From: Asticcacaulis biprosthecium C19 | GTDB lineage: Bacteria; Pseudomonadota; Alphaproteobacteria; Caulobacterales; Caulobacteraceae | Direction of reading: 5' to 3' | DNA length: 56,358 bases | Assembly (NCBI RefSeq): GCF_000204015.1 | Contig: NZ_GL883077.1 | Location: 2,067,954 to 2,124,311, forward strand | Position numbers and translations under genes: made by a program | Notes under the pieces: generated by a model | The model's database searches: none | What the model was told of the DNA's origin: nothing | The model's input: only the letters and a program-made list of their open reading frames with translations | In this document: one piece after another, positions 8,564 through 17,812 of the stretch | Position numbering within the stretch: the stretch's first letter is position 1 | Layout of the letters: every line of letters begins with the position of its first letter

Positions 8564-10009
8564 TTACGCAGGCAGGGGCATAGGGACCGGCTGGTCGCGG
8601 CCAGGCATGGGCGGGTAGGCGGGGCGTCCAAGGCCGGTGACCAGACTGTCGATGCGAACCGGCTGGCCGGTTTCGAAACAGCGGTTGGCCGCCACGCCGA
8701 TCAGGATCGACGCCGCGCCGCCGCGTTCGTCGGCGGTCCGCAGAAGAGGATCGGCCGGCGCATGGGGATCGAAGATGTCGGCCAGCATAACGGCATCGCC
8801 GCCGCCGTGGCTGCCCGTGCCGGTGCGCAGCGGAATATCCTGGGCGGCCTGGCGCAAGGGAATGAGGCGGATGCCGCCGCGCTCGGCCTCGCTCTGCGCC
8901 GCGCCTGACCCAGCCGTGGTGGCCTGTTCGTTGAGGTGATGCTCCAGCCGGCCCTTGGTGCCGTTGAAGGCGACATGGTAGCCTTCCCAGGCATTGAACG
9001 CATTCAGGCTGTAGCTAAGGGTCGCGCCGCCTTCGTAACCGACGATGACGTTCATGGTGTCTTCGATCGATATGTCCGGACGGAAGACGCAGCGGTCGCG
9101 GAAATAGCCGTCGTGATGCTCGTTATCGAGATACAGCGCCTTCAGGCCGGGGTCGGCCGCCAGGTCCAACTGGAAGGTGCAGGCGGCTTTTTCCGGGCAA
9201 GTGTGGCAGCGATCATGCGGGCCGGACAGGCCCAGTCGCCGGGCCATCTCCGGTGTGTAAAACTGGCGCTTGCCCGTGGCGTTGACGGTCGCCGGCATAT
9301 CCGACAGCCACCAGTTGACCAGGTCGAAATGGTGGGTTGCCTTGTGTACCATCAGGCCGCCGGAAATGGCCTTGTTACCGTGCCAGCGGCGGAAATAGTC
9401 GGCGCCGTGCACCGTATTGAGCAGCCAGTGAAAGTCGACCGACAGGATATCGCCAATGGCGCCCGACATAAGTATCTCTTTGATCTGGCTGCGGAAGGGC
9501 GAGTAGCGGTAGTTGAAGCTGACCCTGACCTTGCCGCCGGTGCGCTTGACGGCATCCAGAATGGCCTGTGCCTTCACCGCATCTGTGGTCATCGGCTTTT
9601 CGGTGATGACATCGAGGCCGGCATCCAGCGCGCGTAATATATAGTCGACATGATAGGCGTCGGGCGTGGTGACGATGAGGGCGTCGGGTTTGGTTTCGCG
9701 GACCATGCGGCTGAAGTCGGCGATGCCGTAGGCCTTGGGGGCAGGGGCCCCGGCCTTGGCAGCGCGCGTATCGACATAGGCCATGCGGCCGGGATTGGTG
9801 TCACAGACGGCGACCAACCGGCCATGGTACTTGTGCGGCCCCCACAGGGCGTCCTGGAACATGCGGGCGCGGCTGCCGCAGCCGACGATGGCGTAAGCTT
9901 TTCGGCTGTCGCCGGCATAGACTTTCGGAGCCACGGCGCTGGCGACGCCGGCCGCGGCGCCGGCGATGACGGCGCGGCGGCCGACGGGGGGAGTGGTCGA
10001 TTCGGTCAT
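8564..10009 (-). CDS. Tat-exported Gfo/Idh/MocA family oxidoreductase
   Basis: 481 residues. A twin-arginine leader (GRRAVIAGAAAG from residue 10) indicates export of a folded, cofactor-loaded enzyme to the periplasm. The Rossmann nucleotide loop is VGCGSRAR (42-49) and the family's EKP catalytic-lysine motif is at E137-K138-P139. A cysteine cluster around CHTCPEKAAC is unusual for the basic family but occurs in exported members. Periplasmic members act on glycosides or sugar derivatives by NAD(P)-dependent redox chemistry. It lies upstream of the TonB receptor on the same strand, suggesting it processes sugars that the receptor brings in. The 377-bp gap between them implies a separate promoter for the receptor. 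Confidence 0.9.
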   Translation of the reverse strand: MTESTTPPVGRRAVIAGAAAGVASAVAPKVYAGDSRKAYAIVGCGSRARMFQDALWGPHKYHGRLVAVCDTNPGRMAYVDTRAAKAGAPAPKAYGIADFSRMVRETKPDALIVTTPDAYHVDYILRALDAGLDVITEKPMTTDAVKAQAILDAVKRTGGKVRVSFNYRYSPFRSQIKEILMSGAIGDILSVDFHWLLNTVHGADYFRRWHGNKAISGGLMVHKATHHFDLVNWWLSDMPATVNATGKRQFYTPEMARRLGLSGPHDRCHTCPEKAACTFQLDLAADPGLKALYLDNEHHDGYFRDRCVFRPDISIEDTMNVIVGYEGGATLSYSLNAFNAWEGYHVAFNGTKGRLEHHLNEQATTAGSGAAQSEAERGGIRLIPLRQAAQDIPLRTGTGSHGGGDAVMLADIFDPHAPADPLLRTADERGGAASILIGVAANRCFETGQPVRIDSLVTGLGRPAYPPMPGRDQPVPMPLPA

Positions 10010-10083
10010 GGCGTCTTCCCTTTAAGGTCTGCGTTTTCCCCGTTTTGGTTCGGGCCGGTGAGTGCGGCCGCATTTTTATCTTG

Positions 10084-10092
10084 TACGCGTAA
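10084..10092. promoter_or_regulatory. Palindromic motif in the divergent oxidoreductase/DUF4129 interval
   Basis: TACGCGTA (10,084-10,091) is a perfect 8-bp palindrome inside TTGTACGCGTAACAT. ACGCGTAA is shared with the receptor upstream region (8480-8487). It may be part of an operator co-regulating the oxidoreductase and receptor. The evidence is weak because the motif is short. Confidence 0.25.
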
Positions 10093-10196
10093 CATACCCG
10101 CGGCCCGTCCGCATCCGCTGAAAAAAGCCGTTGTCGCTTGACCTTGCCGGGTTTTCCAACCTACTCTCGCCGGACGACGTGGGGGAGCGATACAAC

Positions 10197-10949
10197 GTGG
10201 CCGATTCCGGCGCAGCCAGCCTTGACAGCGCCAGCGTGGACCCGGTTCCAGACGCTGTATCTGGCGCTGTAACTGGCGCTGTATCTGGGCCTGTGCCGGG
10301 CAATGCCGCTGGTTTTCAGCACGCCCGCGACCTGATCGAACAGGCCAACAAGGCGCACGACATCCAGAGCAGTTTCGCGCCGGCCGTCCAGATCGACCCG
10401 AAGACCGGGGAAATGTGGCGCAAGATCTTCGAAGCCATCGGCAAGTTCTTCGGGGCCATCGGAGACCTGCTGTCGCCGCTGGCGCCGATCATGCCCTTTC
10501 TGCTGTACGCCCTGGGCATTGGGATTATCCTGCTGCTGTTGTCGCCGGTGGCGCGGATGTTCATCAGCTCGCGCTTCGAACGGTTCTTCTCGCGCGACAA
10601 TCTGAAGGCCGACAAGCCGTGGCGCCCGACCAAGGACGCTGTCGTCGCCCTGTTGCAGGATATCGATGCCCTCGCCGCCCAGGGCCGGTACGACGAAGCC
10701 GTCCACCTGCTGCTGGTCCGTTCGGTGGCTGATATCAACAATTTCCGCCCAGATCTGGTGCGCAAACACTTTTCCTCGCGGGATATCCTGTCTCACCCGC
10801 TGTTGCCGGAAGGGGCGCGTCCGGCCTTCCGTCAGATTGTCAGTTGGGTTGAGCGAAGCTACTTCGCCGGAATTCCCGTCGGCAAGGAAGGCTTCGACGC
10901 CTGCCGCAAGGCCTATGTCGAATTCGTAGCCGCGGAGGGCCTTGCCTGA
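10197..10949 (+). CDS. DUF4129 domain membrane protein
   Basis: About 250 residues from the GTG at 10,197, which has GGGGGAG ten bases upstream. An earlier TTG at 10,131 has no Shine-Dalgarno. After a low-complexity Pro/Val/Gly/Ala segment there is one strong transmembrane segment (LLSPLAPIMPFLLYALGIGI...) and a cytoplasmic alpha-helical DUF4129 domain (ALAAQGRYDEAVHLLLVRSV, then FSSRDILSHPLLPEGARPAF, then W-V-E-R-S-Y-F). DUF4129 proteins accompany MoxR/DUF58 systems and are thought to be membrane anchors or partners; no activity is known. Its stop overlaps the next start as TGATG, so the two are translationally coupled. Confidence 0.82.
   Translation: MADSGAASLDSASVDPVPDAVSGAVTGAVSGPVPGNAAGFQHARDLIEQANKAHDIQSSFAPAVQIDPKTGEMWRKIFEAIGKFFGAIGDLLSPLAPIMPFLLYALGIGIILLLLSPVARMFISSRFERFFSRDNLKADKPWRPTKDAVVALLQDIDALAAQGRYDEAVHLLLVRSVADINNFRPDLVRKHFSSRDILSHPLLPEGARPAFRQIVSWVERSYFAGIPVGKEGFDACRKAYVEFVAAEGLA
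10251..10298 (+). repeat. 12-bp tandem repeat inside the DUF4129 gene
   Basis: Four consecutive 12-bp units (GACGCTGTATCT, GGCGCTGTAACT, GGCGCTGTATCT, GGGCCTGTGCCG; the last degenerate) encode an (A/P)V(S/T/P)G-type tetrapeptide repeat in the periplasmic N-terminal linker. The unit length keeps the reading frame, so copy-number change would only lengthen or shorten the linker. Confidence 0.7.
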
Positions 10950-12595
10950 TGCCGCCGAAGACAAAAAGAACCCTGCGCGAACGCCTGACGCCCGGCAAGA
11001 TGTCGGGATGGCTGCCGGCGGTTGCCCTGTTCCTGTGCCTGTCGATGTTTGCCATTGCCGCCCTGATTCTGTTCCAGGTTGGTGCCGACCCCAAGAGCCC
11101 GCCATCGGCGGTGCCGACCTCGGTGGCGGCTCAGGGCTTTGCCGGTACACGCCGCCTGCTGGATGCGGAAGGCTACTACACGGTGATCAACCGTTATGAG
11201 GACACCGGCCAGACCGAGCGCGGTGACCTCGAAATCATCACCCTTGATGAAACGGCCGGCCTGTTCCTGAGCAAATATGACGCTCTGGACGCTCAGGAGA
11301 GCAGCGCGTCGGCCAGTGCCGAAGGCGCTGAAGCGTCTGTCACCGTTGAGGGAGATGTCCGGCAGCTGGCGCGATTCCTTGAGGGCCAGGTCGGCGAGGT
11401 GCCCGACCCTGTGCGTGCCAATCACATACTTTACCAACCCTTGGGCAAGGCGGTTCTGATCGTGGCACCGAAGTGGGATGCCGGTACCTATCGCCGCAAT
11501 CCACGCTGGGCTCAGGGGCCGGTTTTGCGCCATCCCAAGGGCGTGGCGCAGGTTCTTCAGGTCCTGGCCCCCGTAACCGAAACCGAGACCGAATACGGTG
11601 CGGACGACATGATCGTCCGTCCGGTCGAGGTGCCGGGCCGCGAAGTCCATGTCGAAGAGTATGTCACCTATAGCTATAATGTTGTGACTTACGATATCCG
11701 CCGCGTCAGCCGTCCTGCGCCGGCCAAGGCCCAGATGGCCAATCCAAAGAACGATCCGGTCGTCACTGCGCGCAATGCGCCCGACCCGGATCTTCCGGTC
11801 GAGGCCGATGTGGTCCTGACTCCGGCGGTTGGGCAGCCACTTTTTGCCGCGCCAGTGCGTGCGGGCAAGATTTCGGGCCTGCAGACCATCAGCGGCCCCA
11901 ATTTGCAACCGGTTCTGACCACGGCGGACGGACGCCCGGTCCTGTCGCGGGTCATCGTCCCCGGCGGCGCGGCGACGAAAGTGCCTGTCTATCTGCTTAG
12001 CGATCCCGATCTGCTCAACAACCAGATCCTGGCCCAACCGGAGAAGGTGGTGACCGCCCTGGACCTGATCAACCGGGTCGCCCCGGGGGAAAAGACGACG
12101 GCGAAGATCGTATTCAATATGACCTTCAACGGTTTGAGCTTCGACCGCGACCTGCTGCACGCCTTGAGCCGGCCACCTTTCCTGGGCGTTCCCCTGGCCC
12201 TGCTGACCCTGGGCCTGGCGCTGATGTGGGCGGCCTTTGCCCGTTTCGGGCCGGCGCAGGAAGCTCCGGCCGGACCGCCGCTGGGCCGCGGGGTCCGGAC
12301 GCTGGCCGACAATGCCGCGCGGTTGATGGCCATCACGTTCAAGGAGACGCGCCTGGGACCAGCCTATGCGACCCTGGTGCGTGACCAGGTCATCCGCGGC
12401 CGCGGTTTTATGCAGGTCGATCCGGCGCAAAGCCTGGACGACCTGGCCGAACGGATCGGCACGACCCACGGTGCGACCGACAGTTATCTGAACCTCAAGG
12501 ACAAGGCGGCGCGGGTCGCTACCGTCCATCAACTCATCGACGTGACGCTCAAATTGCACGCCTGGAAGACGGAGATCGAACGTGCTCATAAGTGA
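10949..12595 (+). CDS. DUF4350-type two-span membrane protein
   Basis: 548 residues. A transmembrane helix near the N-terminus (about residues 21-47, [20 protein letters not shown]) is followed by a roughly 350-residue periplasmic region containing the DUF4350-like start ([20 protein letters not shown]), and a second helix ([20 protein letters not shown]) leads to a cytoplasmic tail of about 120 residues. The topology fits the DUF4350 partner usually found with MoxR-DUF58-DUF4129 genes. The periplasmic insert is longer than I would expect for a minimal DUF4350 domain. The start overlaps the previous stop and the 3' end overlaps the MoxR start by 14 bp, so this is a single operon. Function unknown. 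Confidence 0.75.
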   Translation: MPPKTKRTLRERLTPGKMSGWLPAVALFLCLSMFAIAALILFQVGADPKSPPSAVPTSVAAQGFAGTRRLLDAEGYYTVINRYEDTGQTERGDLEIITLDETAGLFLSKYDALDAQESSASASAEGAEASVTVEGDVRQLARFLEGQVGEVPDPVRANHILYQPLGKAVLIVAPKWDAGTYRRNPRWAQGPVLRHPKGVAQVLQVLAPVTETETEYGADDMIVRPVEVPGREVHVEEYVTYSYNVVTYDIRRVSRPAPAKAQMANPKNDPVVTARNAPDPDLPVEADVVLTPAVGQPLFAAPVRAGKISGLQTISGPNLQPVLTTADGRPVLSRVIVPGGAATKVPVYLLSDPDLLNNQILAQPEKVVTALDLINRVAPGEKTTAKIVFNMTFNGLSFDRDLLHALSRPPFLGVPLALLTLGLALMWAAFARFGPAQEAPAGPPLGRGVRTLADNAARLMAITFKETRLGPAYATLVRDQVIRGRGFMQVDPAQSLDDLAERIGTTHGATDSYLNLKDKAARVATVHQLIDVTLKLHAWKTEIERAHK

Positions 12596-13535
12596 CATTC
12601 AAAACCTGGCCCAGCGCCTGAGGGGCGAGATCGCCAAGGTGATCGTCGGCCAGCACGACACCGTCGACCTGATGTTGACGGCCCTGTTTTCCGGCGGTCA
12701 TATCCTGCTGGAAGGACCTCCCGGCACAGCCAAGACGCTGCTGGCGCGGACCTTCTGCCAGGCTCTGTCGCTGCGGTTCGGCCGCATCCAGTTCACACCG
12801 GACATGCTGCCGGGCGATATACTGGGCTCGAACCTCTTCAACTTCCAGACCTCGACCTTCACCCTGTCGAAGGGGCCGATCTTCTGCGACTTGCTGCTGG
12901 CCGACGAAATCAACCGGACCCCGCCCAAGACCCAGGCCGCGCTGCTGGAAGCCATGCAGGAACGCCACGTGACGCTGGATGGCGTGCGCCATGACCTGGG
13001 CGGCCACTTTACCGTCATCGCCACCCAGAACCCGATCGAGCAGCAAGGGACCTACCCGCTGCCGGAAGCCCAACTTGATCGCTTCCTGTTCAAGCACATC
13101 CTTGGTTACCCCTCGGTCGAAGAGGAAAAGCGCATCGTCGATACCTCGGGCAATGCCTCGGCGACCGATCCGCTGACCGCCGGCGTATCGGCCGTCCTGT
13201 CCGGCCAGGACCTGACGGCGGCCATCAACACGGTGGCGACGGTTAAACTCAACCCGGCCAATCTCGACTATATCGTTGCCCTGGTCCGCGCCACTCGCGA
13301 CGCGCCGCTGCTCAGCGTCGGCGCATCACCGCGTGCCGGCGCCCTGCTGGCCCGGGCCGCCCGCGCGAGGGCGACGCTGGACGGCCGCGACTATGTCCTT
13401 CCCGACGACATCAAGGCGCTGTACCGGCCGTGCATGCGCCACCGCGTCCTGCTGTCCCCCTCGGCCGAGATCGAAGGCCAGACGGTCGACAACGTGCTGC
13501 AGGCCCTGCTCGAAAAGATCGAGATCCCTCGGTAA
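12582..13535 (+). CDS. MoxR family AAA+ ATPase
   Basis: 317 residues starting at GTG, with GGAG eight bases upstream. Walker A is GPPGTAKT (45-52), Walker B LLLADE (104-109), and the sensor/arginine region is [22 protein letters not shown], which is diagnostic for MoxR. MoxR ATPases act as chaperone-like motors that remodel or activate partner proteins, often with von Willebrand-like DUF58 proteins. It lies between DUF4350 and DUF58 with overlap or a 5-bp gap, which fits a functional complex at the inner membrane. Confidence 0.95.
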   Translation: MLISDIQNLAQRLRGEIAKVIVGQHDTVDLMLTALFSGGHILLEGPPGTAKTLLARTFCQALSLRFGRIQFTPDMLPGDILGSNLFNFQTSTFTLSKGPIFCDLLLADEINRTPPKTQAALLEAMQERHVTLDGVRHDLGGHFTVIATQNPIEQQGTYPLPEAQLDRFLFKHILGYPSVEEEKRIVDTSGNASATDPLTAGVSAVLSGQDLTAAINTVATVKLNPANLDYIVALVRATRDAPLLSVGASPRAGALLARAARARATLDGRDYVLPDDIKALYRPCMRHRVLLSPSAEIEGQTVDNVLQALLEKIEIPR

Positions 13536-13540
13536 GCCAG

Positions 13541-14860
13541 ATGTCCATATATCCCACACCACGACTGCTGGCATTGCTGGCCCTGGGCGTCCCTGGCGCC
13601 ATAGGGATTGGCCTCTTTGCGCCGCAGGTCTGGGCGTGGGTCCCGCTGGTTACCACTCTGTTGTTCGTTCTGGCGGTGCTGGATGGGGTGTTCGCACCCG
13701 TCGCCCAGGGACTGAGCTTCCATCTGGTCCTGCCCAAAACGCTGGGTGTCGGCAGCGAACGCGACGTCGCATTCGTCGCGCGATTTTCCGCCTGGCGCCT
13801 GCCGCGGCGGCTGGAACTGCGGCTGGGCCTGAACCGTCTTTTGGCGGGGTCGGTTTACGACCGCAAACTCGAAAAAGCGGACGACAAGGGCTTCCACGGC
13901 AAGCTCAAGCTGAAGGCCGTAGCGCGCGGGCCGGGGGAGGTCGACGCCGCCTATCTGCGCTGGACGGGATTTTTGGGCCTGGTCTATGTCCAGAAGAAGG
14001 TGGCTCTGGATGCCCGGGTCACCATCACCCCGGATCTGAAGGGGGTGGAGCGCGACGCCTCGGACCTGTTCTCGCTGGATAACATCTATGGGGTGCGCGT
14101 TCAGAACCAGCTTCACAACGGCTCGGAATATCATGCCCTGCGCGAATACGATGCCTCGCAGGACCATCGCCGCATCGACTGGCGGTCGTCAGCGCGGCAC
14201 CTGAAACTGCTGTCTCGCGAATTCCAGGCGGAGCGCAACCATCATATCGTGCTGGCCTATGACACAGGCCGGCTGATGGGCGAGCCGCTGGCCGGTCTGA
14301 AGCGGCTGGACCGCGCCATCTATGCCGGGCTGCTGCTGGGCTATTGCGCGCTGAAGATCGGCGACAATATCCGCACCTTCGCCTTTGCCTCCAAGCCCTA
14401 TCACGCGGCGCCGATGATGTCGGGGACCCAGGCCTTCGAGGTGCTGAAGCACCAGTTGTCAGGCCTGGACGACTCCGAAGAAGAGTCCAATCACACCCTG
14501 GCCCTGGCGGACCTCAATGCCAAGGTTGGCCGGCGGTCGTTGATCATCCTGTTCACTGACTTCATCGACGAGGTGTCGGCCGAGCTTATGCTGGAAAGCC
14601 TGAACCGGCTTAGCAAGAAGCATCTTGTCCTGTTTGTCGCCTTCAGGGATGAGGTGGTCGACAACCTGATGGATACTGTCCCAGCCCAACCCGAAGATGT
14701 GACCCGCGCCGTCTTTGCCCGCCGTCTGGCGGTCCAGCGCGAACGCGTCTTCACCATTCTGCGCCGCCAGGGCATCGAGGTGCTGGAAGCACCGACGGAA
14801 GATATGGCGACTGCGATCGTTACCAAGTACCTGGCGCTGAAACGCGCCGACCGGTTGTAG
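13541..14860 (+). CDS. DUF58 domain protein (MoxR partner)
   Basis: 439 residues from the ATG at 13,541, five bases past the MoxR stop. Two adjacent membrane helices at the N-terminus (LLALLALGVPGAIGIGLFA and WVPLVTTLLFVLAVL) precede a periplasmic or peripheral beta region, then the DUF58 signature YDASQDHRRIDWRSSAR and a von Willebrand A-like domain with HIVLAYDTGR as a likely MIDAS-type strand. Related pairs of MoxR with DUF58 are proposed to form metal-assisted folding or insertion complexes. Specific clients are unknown. Confidence 0.92.
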   Translation: MSIYPTPRLLALLALGVPGAIGIGLFAPQVWAWVPLVTTLLFVLAVLDGVFAPVAQGLSFHLVLPKTLGVGSERDVAFVARFSAWRLPRRLELRLGLNRLLAGSVYDRKLEKADDKGFHGKLKLKAVARGPGEVDAAYLRWTGFLGLVYVQKKVALDARVTITPDLKGVERDASDLFSLDNIYGVRVQNQLHNGSEYHALREYDASQDHRRIDWRSSARHLKLLSREFQAERNHHIVLAYDTGRLMGEPLAGLKRLDRAIYAGLLLGYCALKIGDNIRTFAFASKPYHAAPMMSGTQAFEVLKHQLSGLDDSEEESNHTLALADLNAKVGRRSLIILFTDFIDEVSAELMLESLNRLSKKHLVLFVAFRDEVVDNLMDTVPAQPEDVTRAVFARRLAVQRERVFTILRRQGIEVLEAPTEDMATAIVTKYLALKRADRL

Positions 14861-14876
14861 GGGAGGGAGTTCCACC

Positions 14877-15899
14877 ATGGCCGAAAACCCTGATCATTCT
14901 AACGCGCCAAAGCCTGTCCTGCAGCTGAAGAGCCAGAAGTTCCGCGACGCGCGCCAGGGTGACTGGCGCCTGCTCAACGCCCAACTCGACAAGGCCGAAC
15001 GCGACGGACTGAAGAGCTTCTCGATCGATGAACTGCTAAACCTGCCGGTCCTGTACCGGTCGGCCATGTCGTCCCTGTCGATGGCCCAGTCGATCTCTCT
15101 GGACCGCAATCTGATCACTTACCTTCAGACCCTGTGCGCCCGCGCCTATGTCTATATCTATGGTCCGCAGACCCGCCTGAAAGAGGTGTTGTCGAGCTTC
15201 TTTGTCCGGGCCTGGCCGCGGGGTTTCCGCGCACTTGGGCTGGAACTCATCCTGGCCTTCGTGCTGTTCTTTGGCGGCGCCATCCTGGGCTGGGTGCTGT
15301 GCGCCCAGGACGACACCTGGTACCATTTCTTCCTGCCCGGGGAACTCCGTTCGGTCGACAGCTCGGTCAATGACCTGAAGGAGACGATCGGCGGCAACAC
15401 GGAGGACTCGGCGCTGTCGCCCTTTGCCGTCTTCCTGATGGGCCATAACACCCAGGTGGCAATCATGGCCTTTGCCTTCGGCATCATGTTCGGCCTTCCG
15501 ACCTTTGCCCTGCTGATCTACAACGGTATTCCGATGGGCGCCATGCTGTGGTTGTTCGCCTCCAAGGGGTTGGGCGTGGAGTTTGCCGCCTGGCTCAGCA
15601 TCCATGGCACGACGGAACTGTTCGCCATCATCATTGCCGGGGCCTGCGGGCTGCACGTCGGCCGCCGGCTGATCTTTCCGGGTGATCAGCCGCGCCGGGA
15701 ATCGCTGATAGGCGCCGGCCGGCTGACGGGGACGGTGATGATCGGCGTCGCCGCCATGCTGACCGTGGCCGGCTGCCTGGAAGGGTTTGGCCGCCAACTG
15801 ATCACCGAATCCTGGGCGCGTTTTTCCATTGGCGGCGCCATGCTGGTTCTCTGGCTGGTCTATTTCTTCTTCGTGGGACGGGAGCGCCGGCATGGCTAA
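14877..15899 (+). CDS. Stage II sporulation protein M (SpoIIM/DUF95) family membrane protein
   Basis: 340 residues with a strong GGGAGGGAG upstream of the ATG at 14,877. The cytoplasmic N-terminal ~105 residues are followed by about six membrane helices, including FGIMFGLPTFALLIYNGIPMGAML and a WLSIHGTTELFAIIIAGACGL segment; the HGTTE motif is the hallmark of the family. In Bacillus SpoIIM belongs to the engulfment peptidoglycan machinery; in non-sporulators this branch occurs with MoxR/DUF58/RDD genes and its job is not known. Its stop overlaps the RDD start. Confidence 0.9.
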   Translation: MAENPDHSNAPKPVLQLKSQKFRDARQGDWRLLNAQLDKAERDGLKSFSIDELLNLPVLYRSAMSSLSMAQSISLDRNLITYLQTLCARAYVYIYGPQTRLKEVLSSFFVRAWPRGFRALGLELILAFVLFFGGAILGWVLCAQDDTWYHFFLPGELRSVDSSVNDLKETIGGNTEDSALSPFAVFLMGHNTQVAIMAFAFGIMFGLPTFALLIYNGIPMGAMLWLFASKGLGVEFAAWLSIHGTTELFAIIIAGACGLHVGRRLIFPGDQPRRESLIGAGRLTGTVMIGVAAMLTVAGCLEGFGRQLITESWARFSIGGAMLVLWLVYFFFVGRERRHG

Positions 15900-16818
15900 A
15901 CCGGCCAAACGCGATTTGATGAGTGATGCCCCCTACGGCGAATACGGCCGGACCGCGACCCTGATTTCGACACCGGAAGGTGTGATCCTGCCTTTTATCA
16001 ATGCGTCGTTCGGCGAGCGCCTGGGGGCCTTGCTGATCGATTTCCTGATCATGGCCGCGATTCCGATCGTGCTGCTTATCGTCTGGGTGATCCTGCCGAT
16101 GGAGCATTTCAAAGAGGACCACAAGGCAGCGTCCTCGATCATGCAGGTGCTCGGCCTGGCAGCTTGGTTCTTCGTGCGATCGGGCTATTTCATCTTCTTC
16201 GAGATGGGGCCCAAGGCGGCAACACCGGGCAAGCGCGCGCTGAAACTGCGTGTCGTCGCCCATGACGGTGGCCGCCTGACGCCGGCGGCGGTGTTTACCC
16301 GCAACGCCCTGCGCGAGGTGGAACTGTATATCCCGCTGGGACTGATCTTAGGCGGCGCATCGGGCACGGGCAACCCGATGCTAAGTCTCATGGCCTTCCT
16401 TTGGGCCCTGGCCCTGGTCCTTCTGCCCTTGTTCAACAAGCAGCATGCCCGCCTGGGCGATTTCCTGGCCGGGACCCGCGTCATCCATATGCCCAAGGCA
16501 TCTCTGAGCTACGACCTGGCCGACCTGGAAGGCGACGCCCGTATCGGCCTGACCTTTACGCCGGAACAACTGGCCTATGGCGAGATGGAACTGCAGGTGC
16601 TGGAGCAGGTCCTGCGCGAACGCAAGCCGGCGGTGATGCGCGCGGTCGCCGACAAGATCAAGGCGCGGATCAGTTGGCAGGCGCCCAAAAACTCGGCCGA
16701 CATGCCATCCGACGAGACCTTTCTGCGCGCCTATTACGGCGCGCTGCGGGCGTGGCTGGAAGGCAAGATGCTGATGGGCAAGCGCCGCAAGGACAAGCAC
16801 GAGGCGGCGCTGACCTGA
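15892..16818 (+). CDS. RDD family membrane protein
   Basis: 308 residues. The ATG at 15,892 overlaps the preceding stop by eight bases. The RDD core is seen at GERLGALLIDFLIMAAIPIV (the Arg and Asp positions of the name), a second helix LAAWFFVRSGYFIFF, TPGKRALKLRVV and a final helix pair ending HARLGDFLAGTRVI. A cytoplasmic tail of about 110 residues follows. RDD proteins are often permease-like or small-ion related. Here the gene closes the DUF4129-to-RDD operon and stops nine bases short of the convergent next gene. Confidence 0.92.
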   Translation: MAKPAKRDLMSDAPYGEYGRTATLISTPEGVILPFINASFGERLGALLIDFLIMAAIPIVLLIVWVILPMEHFKEDHKAASSIMQVLGLAAWFFVRSGYFIFFEMGPKAATPGKRALKLRVVAHDGGRLTPAAVFTRNALREVELYIPLGLILGGASGTGNPMLSLMAFLWALALVLLPLFNKQHARLGDFLAGTRVIHMPKASLSYDLADLEGDARIGLTFTPEQLAYGEMELQVLEQVLRERKPAVMRAVADKIKARISWQAPKNSADMPSDETFLRAYYGALRAWLEGKMLMGKRRKDKHEAALT

Positions 16819-16827
16819 CACGCCTGC

Positions 16828-17625
16828 CTATTCGAAGACGGAGGCTGCCTGAGACGGATTCTGCTTGCCGGGGACTTCACGCAGGCAGACATAAAGCGCG
16901 GCAACGAAGACATTGCTCAGGATTTCGAGACTGGCTTCAAAGACGATGTTGACGATCTGGACGATCGACAGGACGCTGGCGCTGGCCGGATCCGTTCCGA
17001 CTGCGCCACCTCCCAACATGGCGACCGCACCGATCATGCCGAAGACACCGGCAACCAGAAAGAACAGGACCAAAACGACCAGGAAAACCGCGAACAGGGT
17101 CCAGCGGTTGTTACGCGTCAATTCGAACGACCGGTTTATGGCACCCATGATGCCGATGCCGCGTTCGCCGACATAGGCCGGTACGGCAACGCAGGTGGCA
17201 ATCGCCCAGATGATGCCGGGCACGATCAGTAGGATCAGGCCGCCCATGACCAGCAGGCCACACACGATCGAAATCAGGATAATGGGGATGATGTTGCGCA
17301 GGGCGCCGCTGATGGCGGCTCCGAGATCGGCTTTTTTGCCGACGGCGCGCAGGATAGCGACCTCTGTCACCATCGACAGGTTGATCATTTTCAGGAACCA
17401 GATGAAAACAGAACCGCCGGCCAGCCAAAACCAGGCGTCAGGGGCGAGATTGCTGGCGTTTTCCGTCCAGTCATAGACGCCGAAGCCGGTCTGGAAGAAC
17501 AGACCGTAGCTGACGGCCAGAGCCGGCAGGATGACGCCCACCAGACCCAGGCCGGCGAAAAGGGCGAAGTTTTTGCCCAGCAGATCGAAAAAGCGTGAAA
17601 ACGGTGCACTGAAATCCAGGCGCAT
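16828..17625 (-). CDS. Multi-pass membrane protein (glycerophosphoryl diester phosphodiesterase membrane-domain like)
   Basis: 265 residues and about six membrane helices, including NFALFAGLGLVGVILPALAV, AWFWLAGGSVFIWFLKMI, IIPIILISIVCGLLVMGGLI and WTLFAVFLVVLVLFFLVAGV. The pattern IVPGIIWAIATCVAVPAYVGERGIGIMGAINRSFELTRNNRW is typical of the GDPD membrane-domain/YciC-like family, in which catalytic GDPD residues are absent. Function unknown. It converges on the RDD gene with a 9-bp gap and no visible terminator. The genomic link to the MoxR operon may be functional. Confidence 0.75.
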   Translation of the reverse strand: MRLDFSAPFSRFFDLLGKNFALFAGLGLVGVILPALAVSYGLFFQTGFGVYDWTENASNLAPDAWFWLAGGSVFIWFLKMINLSMVTEVAILRAVGKKADLGAAISGALRNIIPIILISIVCGLLVMGGLILLIVPGIIWAIATCVAVPAYVGERGIGIMGAINRSFELTRNNRWTLFAVFLVVLVLFFLVAGVFGMIGAVAMLGGGAVGTDPASASVLSIVQIVNIVFEASLEILSNVFVAALYVCLREVPGKQNPSQAASVFE

Positions 17626-17775
17626 GGTGTCCCCCTAAATGTGGTCTTGTGGATGGCGCGTCAGCCATCGAAGCTAAATCCGCTCGCCGGTTTTGCCAAG
17701 TGACAATCCAAGGGGGGGAAAACACCGCTCTCTGGGATTTTTCGCTTGCCTTCGCAACGGTTTTTGCCTTGGGTG

Positions 17776-17787
17776 TCGCAATTGCGA
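17776..17787. promoter_or_regulatory. Perfect 12-bp palindrome upstream of ugd
   Basis: TCGCAATTGCGA, fully self-complementary, ends 25 bp before the ugd start codon. The position fits an operator or an element overlapping the 5' untranslated region. No regulator can be assigned. Confidence 0.35.
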
Positions 17788-17812
17788 AAGACGGGTATCA
17801 AGGTTCGGTGCG

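Noticed and set aside
10913-12598. Minus-strand frame of 561 codons opposite the DUF4350 gene
   Set aside because: Antisense to a gene that is translationally coupled on both sides; composition is typical of a shadow frame.
17693-17812. 40-codon N-terminal extension of ugd
   Set aside because: No homology, contains a perfect palindrome, and the NAD loop would lie at an abnormal distance from the N-terminus.
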